Shown piece by piece: positions 13,329-19,799 of a stretch of 19,799 bases of DNA. The notes under the pieces are model-generated. The model saw only the letters and a list, made by a program, of their open reading frames with translations, was not told the origin of the DNA and ran no database searches. The position numbers were made by a program, and so were the translations under genes. The number at the start of each line of letters is the position of its first letter. Position 1 is the first letter of the stretch. Source of the stretch: RGIG8306 sp964566025 (lineage in GTDB: Bacteria; Bacillota; Clostridia; Lachnospirales; Lachnospiraceae); contig CAZMHF010000032.1 of NCBI GenBank assembly GCA_964566025.1, positions 1 to 19,799 on the forward strand. Direction: 5' to 3'.

Positions 13329-15668
13329 TATCGTCTCCTTCTTAATCTCTTGTTTTTTCTCACTCGTTATCGCATTTTCTGCACTGACTTCACCTTTTTT
13401 GAATTTAAAAAACTTCAATCGCAATGCATTCATGACAACCGAGACGGAACTAAAGCCCATTGCCGCTGCACCAAGCATCGGATTTAGAAGTAGTTCATTT
13501 ATTCCATAAAATACACCTGCGGCAATTGGAATACCAATCACATTATAGATGAATGCCCAGAAAAGATTTTGCTTGATATTGCGCATCACGGCACGACTTA
13601 GGGAGACAGCACCAACGACATCTAGCAAATCATTTTTCATTAATACAACATCGGCTGATTCAATGGCGATATCCGTTCCTGCTCCAATAGCAATTCCAAC
13701 CTCTGCCCTTGCCAATGCTGGTGCATCATTGATACCATCACCGACCATAATGACTTTTTTGCCTTCATCCTGGAATTTGCGAACAATTTCTTCTTTTTCC
13801 TCTGGCAACACTTCTGCAATAATTCTCTCTAATCCAAGCTGTTTCTTTACCGCATTGGCTGTTTTTTGATTATCACCTGTCACCATAATTACTTCATAAT
13901 GAAGTGCTTGTAATTTATGAATTGCCTGCTTGCTTGTTTTTTTAATGGCATCTGCAACCGCAATCATCCCCAAAAGTGTTTGACCTTTTGCAAAATACAA
14001 GACGGTTTTTCCTTCATCAGCTAAGGCATTTGCTTGCTTCTCATATGATTCAAGTGAAAATGCATGCTCTGCAAATAATTTATAATTTCCTGCGAGGCAT
14101 TGCTCACCTTCCATTGTTGCCTTGATACCATTTCCCGGAACAAGCTCATATTCTTGTATATCGCTATATGAAATCTCATTTTCTTCACAATATGTAATAA
14201 TCGCTTTTGCCAATGGATGAGCTGATAATTTCTCCAACGAATAGGCAACGCTTAGTAATTGATCCATTGCTCCTGTTGGAATCACATCGGTAATCGATGG
14301 CATGCCCTCTGTCACCGTTCCTGTTTTATCTAAAATGATTACATCCGTATGATGAAGCTGTTCTAGTGCCTCTGCTGATTTTATCAAAATACCATTGGAC
14401 GCACCTTTGCCCATTCCAACCATAATCGCGGTTGGTGTTGCAAGCCCTAAGGCGCATGGACAGGATATAACCAATACAGAAATGGCATTTGTTAGGGCAA
14501 ATTCAAAGCCGTAACCAAGTAGCAACCATGCAAATAAGGCAATCAGTGCAATGCCAATTACGATTGGGACAAAAACACCGCTAATTTTATCGGCTAGTTT
14601 TGCAATAGGTGCTTTTGTTGATGTCGCCTGGTCAACAAGCTGTATAATCTTCGCAAGCGCCGTATCATTGCCCACTTCTGTTGCAACCATTGTAAAATAA
14701 CCCGCTTGATTAATGGTTCCACCAATGACTAAATCGCCTTGCGCTTTATCAACTGGCAAGCTTTCACCTGTTATCAATGATTCATCTAGCGAGGCAAAGC
14801 CTTCTAAAATCGTGCCGTCTACTGGCACAGAAGCGCCTTCTTTTACAATAAGTATATCGTCTTTTTTTATCTCTTTCACAGAGATCGTCACTTCTTGTCC
14901 ATCACGCAACAAAATCGCTGTCTCTGGCGTTAAGTCCATTAATTTCTCAATGGCACTCGTTGTTTTCTTTTTTGCTTTTGATTCCAAATATTTACCGAAT
15001 GTAATAAGCGTTAAAATAACAGCCGATGATTCATAATATAAATTCATCATAAAATGATGCGCCGTTTTCATATCGCCAATTCCTAGCGCCGCCGCAATTC
15101 GATAGGTTGCATAAAGGCCATACGCAAAGGCCGCCGCCGAACCAATCGCAATTAGCGAATCCATATTCGGCACTAAACGCCATAGGCTTTTGAACCCATT
15201 AATAAAATAGGTTCGATTGACAACTATAACAACAATACAAAGAAGCATCAGCGTAAGAGCGAATACCATCGAATTTTGAACACCCGTTATAAATGATGGG
15301 AGTGGCCAATTTAGCATATCTCCCATTGATATATAAAATAGTGGCAATGTAAAAATGGCTGAAACAATCAGTCTAAATTTCATTGATTCCGACACCTTAG
15401 AGGCTTGTTCGCTTTGCGTTGAATTCGCTTTTGCACTCCCTGCTAGAGTTTCGTCGCTAATTAATGCAAGGCCATAACCAACCGCTGCCACCTTGTCTAT
15501 TATCGTTTGTATGTCGATTTGTTGTTCATCAAATTCAACATATAATCGGTTGGATAATAGATTAACTGTTGCCTTTTGTATGCCGCTCGTCTTGGATAAT
15601 TCCTTCTCAATACGTGCGCTACAGGCTGCACAAGACATACCGCTTACATTGAAATTAGCTTTATTCAT
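13125..15668 (-). CDS. copA: Cu+-exporting P1B-type ATPase with N- and C-terminal metal-binding domains
   Basis: An 847-residue membrane pump that exports Cu+ using ATP. In order: N-terminal HMA domain with GMSCAAC (Cys13, Cys16); membrane helices; actuator TGES (300-303); CPC in the metal helix (403-405); phosphorylated Asp447 in DKTGT; HP (484-485); GDGIND (643-648); Tyr-Asn (708-709) and Met-x2-Ser-Ser (737-741) typical of Cu+ pumps; and an extra C-terminal HMA domain with GMSCMHC (Cys792, Cys795). All catalytic motifs are intact. I chose the ATG at 15668 because GAGGT sits 7 bases upstream and the HMA domain starts at once. An earlier in-frame start at 15701 would overlap the hydratase. 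The C-terminal HMA has its own internal start (see 13125-13328). No CopY or CsoR gene or operator was recognised. Confidence 0.93.
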   Translation of the reverse strand: MNKANFNVSGMSCAACSARIEKELSKTSGIQKATVNLLSNRLYVEFDEQQIDIQTIIDKVAAVGYGLALISDETLAGSAKANSTQSEQASKVSESMKFRLIVSAIFTLPLFYISMGDMLNWPLPSFITGVQNSMVFALTLMLLCIVVIVVNRTYFINGFKSLWRLVPNMDSLIAIGSAAAFAYGLYATYRIAAALGIGDMKTAHHFMMNLYYESSAVILTLITFGKYLESKAKKKTTSAIEKLMDLTPETAILLRDGQEVTISVKEIKKDDILIVKEGASVPVDGTILEGFASLDESLITGESLPVDKAQGDLVIGGTINQAGYFTMVATEVGNDTALAKIIQLVDQATSTKAPIAKLADKISGVFVPIVIGIALIALFAWLLLGYGFEFALTNAISVLVISCPCALGLATPTAIMVGMGKGASNGILIKSAEALEQLHHTDVIILDKTGTVTEGMPSITDVIPTGAMDQLLSVAYSLEKLSAHPLAKAIITYCEENEISYSDIQEYELVPGNGIKATMEGEQCLAGNYKLFAEHAFSLESYEKQANALADEGKTVLYFAKGQTLLGMIAVADAIKKTSKQAIHKLQALHYEVIMVTGDNQKTANAVKKQLGLERIIAEVLPEEKEEIVRKFQDEGKKVIMVGDGINDAPALARAEVGIAIGAGTDIAIESADVVLMKNDLLDVVGAVSLSRAVMRNIKQNLFWAFIYNVIGIPIAAGVFYGINELLLNPMLGAAAMGFSSVSVVMNALRLKFFKFKKGEVSAENAITSEKKQEIKKETIMNKTLKVDGMSCMHCVGSVTKALEALEGVSKVVIDLDTKNVDITLSKEVADSVLKKAITDAGYEVIE

Positions 15669-15678
15669 TTGTATTACC

Positions 15679-17979
15679 TCATTGTTTGTTTTCCTCAGCA
15701 TAGAAATTGATTAAACATCCGGCCAATATAATTTTACGCTCATCATCGGTCAACTCGCTTATCTTTAGTTCGAAAGGAATCAATGTATCACGTACAACAT
15801 AGGCATCCATTGATGCTTTTTTGTCGATAATTGCTTGGCGAATGCCTGGTACAAAGATCAGATCATTTTTATCAAATGGTAATGCTTCATGGTCTACATC
15901 CAATATGAATGGTAGCATTCCCCAGTTGATAAGATTTGAACGATAACGCTTTGTCGCATAACCGCTTGCAATATTGGCAAATCCGCCTAATACTTTTTGG
16001 CAAGAAGCCGCTTGCTCACGAGCAGAACCATCTCCTGGCTTTACTGCATAAATCGTGCTTCCAATGCTGATATTTTCGATTTGTGTTGTAGGGAATTGTT
16101 TCTTTATCACATCATATGCTTGTTGATAAGCAGGCTCTTCAATAGCTCCTTTTTCAACACGCACTTCTTCAACTTCTCTTACCTTTTTCGCAGATGGCAC
16201 ATAATCTGGATCCTTACGAGAAAGCGTAAATTCAGCAAGCCCTAATGGGTTTGAACGGAATGACGAAGTTTCACCTGATGGAATTAATTCATCTGTGGTT
16301 GTAACAGGGTCATGAATCACCGATGTGACATTTAGTAGTACATCTTCTGTCAAGGCAATCATTTTTGGCCAATCCTTAATATTCGGACCAAATTTAATTT
16401 TCTCTTCTGGTTTTGGATTGCCAACACCATTATAAACACGATTATCATAAATCGTTTTGTCGAAGAAATATTTCTTTTTTGAATCTTCTTGTGAAACATC
16501 TGTTGCTGATGTTAAATAGCCTTTGTTCATTGCTGTTGCTGCAATTGAACGGGCATCCATTAGTGCAACGGAAGCAATTTGTCCATTTTGAACCTTTGAA
16601 CCTTCACGATTTGGGAAGTTTCGTGTCGAATGGCGAATACTTAATCCTTTATTAGCTGGAACATCTCCCGCTCCAAAGCATGGACCACAAAATGCGGAAC
16701 GAACTGTCGCCCCCGCACCCATAATGCTTGCAATGCTACCGTTTTTCACAAGCTCCATAAAGATTGGTTGTGATGCTGGATAAACGCTTAATGCGAATTC
16801 ATCTGCGCCAATGCTTTGATTTTGTAGCATCTCGGCAACCGTACAAAGATTTTCAAAACCACCACCTGCACAACCTGCAATAACACCTTGCTCTACATAA
16901 AGACGGCCATTTTTAATTTTGTCGCGTAGGGAGAAATCTGGACAAGCATCGCCTAAGCTTACTTTTGCCTTTTTCTCTACATCTGCTAAAATGTCCTCTA
17001 AGTTGGCATTCAACTCATCAATTGTATAGGTGTTGCTTGGATGGAATGGCATAGCAATCATTGGTCTAATTGCCGATAAGTCCACATAAATCATCCCATC
17101 ATAATACGCCACTTTTTCTGGCTCCATTGTTTTATACTCGCCTTTTCGGCCATGAATTTCATAAAATTCTTCAACAGCCGCATCGGTTCTCCAAATAGAA
17201 GAAAGGCATGTTGTCTCTGTTGTCATTACGTCAATTCCAATTCTAAAATCGACACTTAAGGATGCAATTCCGTCACCAACGAATTCCATCACTTTATTAT
17301 TTACATAGCCATTTGCGAACACTTTTCCTATAATGGCAAGAGCCACATCTTGAGGTCCTACACCAGGAATTGGTTTTCCTGTTAAATGAACGCCGATTAC
17401 TTCTGGCATATTAATGTCGTATGTTTTGCACAAAATTTGTTTTACAAGCTCTGGGCCACCTTCTCCAATTGCCATCGTTCCTAATGCACCATAGCGTGTA
17501 TGGCTATCCGAACCTAAAACCATCTTCCCACATCCTGAAAGCATCTCTCTAGCATATTGATGGATAACCGCTTGATGCGCTGGCACATATACACCACCAT
17601 ATTTTTTTGCGCATGATAACCCATACATATGGTCATCCTCATTAATCGTTCCACCAACTGCACATAAGCTATTATGACAATTTGTCAATACGTATGGCAC
17701 AGGAAATTCTTTTAATCCACTGGCTCTAGCTGTTTGAATAATACCTACAAATGTTATATCGTGAGATGTCAATGCATCGAATTTAATCGTAAGCTTATCC
17801 ATATTTCCTGAGACATTATGTGCCTTTAAAATATGATAGGCCATCGTACCTTTTGCTGCTTCTTCTTTCGATACGGCTGTACCAATCTTTGATTCAATCT
17901 CTTTTAATGCTTGAGAATTATCTTCAATTACGTCCGTTCCGTTGATCAAGTATGCTCCGCTTTTTGATAATGTAATCAT
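15679..17979 (-). CDS. Aconitase-superfamily Fe-S hydratase (YbhJ-like)
   Basis: A 766-residue cytosolic dehydratase with a 4Fe-4S cluster, close in length to E. coli YbhJ. Visible motifs are GSDSHTRYGALG (156-167), a first cluster-ligand candidate Cys370 in GVIAGCAGGGFEN, the pair CGPC (Cys431, Cys434), NFPNREGS (454-461, the aconitase signature region) and SSFRSNPLGLAEF (572-584) in the swivel-side half. True aconitases read NCTNSS or similar at the first Cys; here the context differs, so citrate may not be the substrate. The ATG at 17979 has GAGGAG upstream. It is the first gene of an operon with copA, whose ribosome binding site overlaps its TGA. A generic aconitate hydratase label would be too specific. 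Confidence 0.82.
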   Translation of the reverse strand: MITLSKSGAYLINGTDVIEDNSQALKEIESKIGTAVSKEEAAKGTMAYHILKAHNVSGNMDKLTIKFDALTSHDITFVGIIQTARASGLKEFPVPYVLTNCHNSLCAVGGTINEDDHMYGLSCAKKYGGVYVPAHQAVIHQYAREMLSGCGKMVLGSDSHTRYGALGTMAIGEGGPELVKQILCKTYDINMPEVIGVHLTGKPIPGVGPQDVALAIIGKVFANGYVNNKVMEFVGDGIASLSVDFRIGIDVMTTETTCLSSIWRTDAAVEEFYEIHGRKGEYKTMEPEKVAYYDGMIYVDLSAIRPMIAMPFHPSNTYTIDELNANLEDILADVEKKAKVSLGDACPDFSLRDKIKNGRLYVEQGVIAGCAGGGFENLCTVAEMLQNQSIGADEFALSVYPASQPIFMELVKNGSIASIMGAGATVRSAFCGPCFGAGDVPANKGLSIRHSTRNFPNREGSKVQNGQIASVALMDARSIAATAMNKGYLTSATDVSQEDSKKKYFFDKTIYDNRVYNGVGNPKPEEKIKFGPNIKDWPKMIALTEDVLLNVTSVIHDPVTTTDELIPSGETSSFRSNPLGLAEFTLSRKDPDYVPSAKKVREVEEVRVEKGAIEEPAYQQAYDVIKKQFPTTQIENISIGSTIYAVKPGDGSAREQAASCQKVLGGFANIASGYATKRYRSNLINWGMLPFILDVDHEALPFDKNDLIFVPGIRQAIIDKKASMDAYVVRDTLIPFELKISELTDDERKIILAGCLINFYAEENKQ

Positions 17980-18022
17980 TTTCTATCTCCTCACTTCTGT
18001 TTCTATCGTTTGAACACAGTCC

Positions 18023-18051
18023 ATTATAGCGAAAAAACACGAAAACAACAA
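18023..18051 (-). promoter_or_regulatory. Promoter of the hydratase-copA operon
   Basis: On the minus strand TTGTTG (18051-18046) and TATAAT (18028-18023) are separated by 17 bases. The leader to the ATG at 17979 is about 35 bases. No palindromic copper-repressor box of the TACA-N2-TGTA type is seen near it. Confidence 0.7.
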
Positions 18052-18134
18052 CCCTAAAGAGAGTTGGTATTGGGGATTTATGAAAATAAATGAGTTTTGA
18101 CTGACGGTCTTTAAACGGAGAGAGTACATAAAGA

Positions 18135-19136
18135 CTATTCTCTGTTTTTTTTCTTTGCTTCTTTTTCAAGAGTTTTAATGCTATCCAAGTATGCCTGCTC
18201 TACAGGAGCAATAGTCTTTTCTTGATATTTGCGGTACTCAGTCTTCGCCTTTTCCACAGCCTGTTTATGGCTGACAGTTCCTTTGCTTTGGAGTAACTTC
18301 CTGTTACCAGAAGAAAGAACGGAATCAAGCTGCTGCACATAATCACTCATATACATCGGCTTATGTTCAATGGCATTAATTTCAGCCAAATCAAAATAAC
18401 CGGATACAAGATTGTTTAACACTCGCAATTCACTTTCCTGCAAATAGTTCTTCGCAATTCCGATATCCTTTAGTGCAGGAATTTCACCCGAAAATGATGT
18501 TAATCCCATAAATGGCTTTTCAGCATCAGCTCTCTCATATATAACTTCCGCAGCTGTATGTCCATGAGCAGCAAAATGAAGTTTGTTCTGCACTATTTTA
18601 AAAAAATGCACCGAATCCTCACTATTTGGATTATAATCCACACTGGTGGCATAAAGATCAAGCACCTGCCTGTAAAGCACTTTTTCGGAAGACCGGATGT
18701 CTCTGATACGGTCGAGCAATTCTTTCCAATACTGCCCACCGCCATTGCCTTTGAGACGTTCATCGTCCATTGCAAAACCTTTTTTCATGTATTCTTTTAA
18801 AATACTTGTTGCCCAGATACGAAACTGTGTACCACGGACAGATTTCACACGATAACCAACAGAAATGATAACATCAAGATTATAGTAATCAACTTGATAA
18901 GTTTTCCCGTCTGCGGCAGTTGTTGCAAAATTTGCAACAACTGAATCTCTAATAAGTTCTCCCTCTGCGAACACATTTTTTATATGACGAGAGATGGTAG
19001 ATTTATCTCTTTGAAACAATTCTGCCATTTGGTCAATGGATAGCCAAACGGTATCATTATCAAATGTTGCTTCCACTTTAGTCATACCATCCTCGGTGGT
19101 GTATATAACAATATCTGTATTAGGTTTATTGTTCAA
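18135..19136 (-). CDS. RhuM-family protein
   Basis: A 333-residue soluble protein of the RhuM family, first named in Salmonella pathogenicity island 3 and common on bacterial islands; its function is unknown. The N-terminal part has a helix-turn-helix like segment (LSIDQMAELFQRDKSTISRH, about 32-51), so DNA binding is likely. The middle carries the family pattern YNLDVIISVGYRVKS (about 85-99) and RGTQFRIWATSILKEYMKKG. The C-terminus is rich in Lys and Glu and probably coiled. The start is TTG at 19136: AAGGAGG lies 8 bases upstream and no ATG follows in a good position. It is full length, with neighbours that are remnants, so it probably arrived with mobile DNA. No restriction-modification gene is intact nearby. 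Confidence 0.85.
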   Translation of the reverse strand: MNNKPNTDIVIYTTEDGMTKVEATFDNDTVWLSIDQMAELFQRDKSTISRHIKNVFAEGELIRDSVVANFATTAADGKTYQVDYYNLDVIISVGYRVKSVRGTQFRIWATSILKEYMKKGFAMDDERLKGNGGGQYWKELLDRIRDIRSSEKVLYRQVLDLYATSVDYNPNSEDSVHFFKIVQNKLHFAAHGHTAAEVIYERADAEKPFMGLTSFSGEIPALKDIGIAKNYLQESELRVLNNLVSGYFDLAEINAIEHKPMYMSDYVQQLDSVLSSGNRKLLQSKGTVSHKQAVEKAKTEYRKYQEKTIAPVEQAYLDSIKTLEKEAKKKNRE

Positions 19137-19149
19137 AAAACAGCCCTCC

Positions 19150-19310
19150 TTATAATTCTTTTAGCATTTCGACAAACTTGTCCAAAGTATAAGCACTATC
19201 CATACCAAGTTCTTCATCCTTGAGCACGATAAAATCCGGATAATAATTAATGAATGTATTCAGGCGCATACCTTTTCTATCAATGATTATGTGGAACCAT
19301 TTAATATTTT
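19150..19310 (-). pseudogene. Broken 3' end of an unidentified gene
   Basis: On the minus strand a frame without a good start reads NIKWFHIIIDRKG, then MRLNTFINYYPDFIVLK and ends LDKFVEMLKEL at a TAA that overlaps the ribosome binding site of the RhuM gene. A stop at 19311 closes the frame upstream; another frame before it reads VEKYAMCWIVKY. The ATG at 19269 has no proper ribosome binding site. The YPDFIV line recalls nuclease or helicase tails of restriction-type proteins, but this is too short to assign. Its place directly upstream of RhuM suggests they were once one operon. Confidence 0.5.
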
Positions 19311-19361
19311 ACAATCCAACACATAGCATATTTTTCCACCTCGGCATTATTACTGTTTATT

Positions 19362-19589
19362 ATATCACGAGAAAATGCATTTTTCTACTTTGAAGTTGAT
19401 AAAGATGATGATTCTAGAAAAAAGGGATCTTCAAAAGAGAACAAAAAGCCTGTTATTCGCACGATGATTGATAGGTTAAAATCGCGCGGCAATGTCAAGG
19501 GTAAGACAATTCAAGTCGCAGACAAGCGACTTAACTGTGCCACAAATATCATCCACGCCCTAAAAGATAGGAACGGTATAGCTTTTTGA
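19362..19589 (+). pseudogene. IS1634-type transposase remnant with internal deletion
   Basis: A start-less plus-strand frame reads FYFEVDKDDDSRKKGSSKEN, then PVIRTMIDRLKSRGN, KGKTIQVADKRLNCATNI and stops after KDRNGIAF. The first part matches the region around YYFEID..DDLRKKG-SKE of IS1634-like DDE transposases, and the second part matches the VADKGLN region that in a full enzyme lies many residues later. The middle is missing, as are the N-terminus and the C-terminus. This is a dead copy, the only plus-strand coding remnant in the window. The family call comes from memory of the motifs. Confidence 0.65.
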
Positions 19590-19609
19590 AATCGGTTATA
19601 TCACAAAAA

Positions 19610-19641
19610 CGGCATAGCCAGAAATTAATCTAACTATGCCG
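19610..19641. terminator. Hairpin next to the transposase remnant
   Basis: CGGCATAG (19610-19617) and CTATGCCG (19634-19641) form a perfect 8-bp stem with a 16-base AT-rich loop. No clear T-tract follows on either strand, so it could be an IS end or a weak terminator. It lies between the transposase remnant and copy 3 of the palindromic element. Confidence 0.4.
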
Positions 19642-19649
19642 ATATTCTC

Positions 19650-19799
19650 GTCAATTCGGATACTCGAAATTCGCTTCGCTACTTTCTCGCATTGTGCAAC
19701 AATGCGCTGGTAACCCCTCCCAGCAGCTTCGCTGCTATTTCAGCGGGAGCTTGAACTCCCACTGAAACAAGGAAGTTCCACCCACCGCCTAAGAGGCGG
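19650..19799 (-). mobile_element. Palindromic repeat element, copy 3, inverted and cut by the window edge
   Basis: The same element as at 2190-2342 and 6298-6446 but in the opposite orientation and slightly diverged. The order here is TCAATTCGGATACTCGAAAT, a longer middle segment, then the hairpins AGCAGC/GCTGCT, the CAGTGGGAG type stem (with one change, CAGCGGGAG) and the start of the GGAAGT/CCGCC hairpin. The middle segment holds an extra 8-bp hairpin (CGCATTGT/ACAATGCG) absent from the other two copies. The far end lies beyond the window. Confidence 0.75.

Noticed and set aside
14021..14248. A 75-codon minus-strand frame inside copA
   Set aside because: It is out of frame with a complete, motif-rich copA and has no ribosome binding site or recognisable content.
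15679..17979. A firm label as the TCA-cycle aconitase AcnA
   Set aside because: The length (766) and the context of the first cluster Cys differ from AcnA, and the sequence reads more like the YbhJ-type hydratases.
18100..18134. A terminator after the RhuM gene
   Set aside because: AGAGA/TCTCT can pair, but the stem is short with a mismatch and no T-tract follows on the minus strand.

Overview
The window looks like chromosomal DNA of a low-GC Gram-positive anaerobe, most likely a Clostridia member of the Lachnospiraceae type. The reasons are AT-rich DNA, strong AAGGAGG-type ribosome binding sites, sigma-A type promoters, and a Tad pilus locus that carries DUF5702 and DUF6382-FHA genes but no outer-membrane secretin. 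The taxonomy is an inference. Every intact gene lies on the minus strand, so the window is best read from high to low coordinates.

Right end (about 19800-18135): a decayed accessory patch. It holds a truncated copy of a palindromic repeat, an internally deleted IS1634-type transposase remnant on the plus strand, a frame-broken gene tail, and an intact RhuM-family gene with a TTG start.

Centre right (18051-13125): a two-gene operon with its own promoter. It encodes an aconitase-superfamily Fe-S hydratase and a Cu+-exporting P-type ATPase (CopA). The copA ribosome binding site overlaps the hydratase stop codon. CopA ends in a second metal-binding domain, and that domain has its own strong ribosome binding site and ATG inside the gene, so a free CopZ-like chaperone may also be made. 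Next (13105-11813) is a single-gene unit with promoter and terminator for a CofE-like (F420-0:glutamate ligase family) protein.

Centre (11673-2053): one long Tad/Flp pilus operon with a clear promoter. The order is prepilin peptidase, TadZ/CpaE-like ATPase, TadA secretion ATPase, TadB, TadC with a large N-terminal ectodomain, a 57-residue Flp pilin, a DUF5702 protein, a TadE-like pseudopilin with two tandem His-Cys/Cys-x2-Cys units, a second prepilin peptidase, another TadE-like pseudopilin, a DUF6382-FHA protein, and a terminator. Neighbours overlap or nearly touch, so translation is probably coupled. A roughly 150-bp palindromic element is inserted in frame inside the DUF5702 gene, and a second copy sits just after the FHA gene.

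Left end (2001-1): a surface-polysaccharide type unit with its own promoter. It has a GT-B glycosyltransferase and the 5' part of an acyltransferase-3 family gene. The 380-bp gap between them holds several degenerate repeats and gene-start stubs.

The observations most worth following are the multi-copy palindromic element that is read through as protein in a pilus gene, the likely CopZ made from inside copA, and the cysteine-rich double domain on a TadE-like protein.
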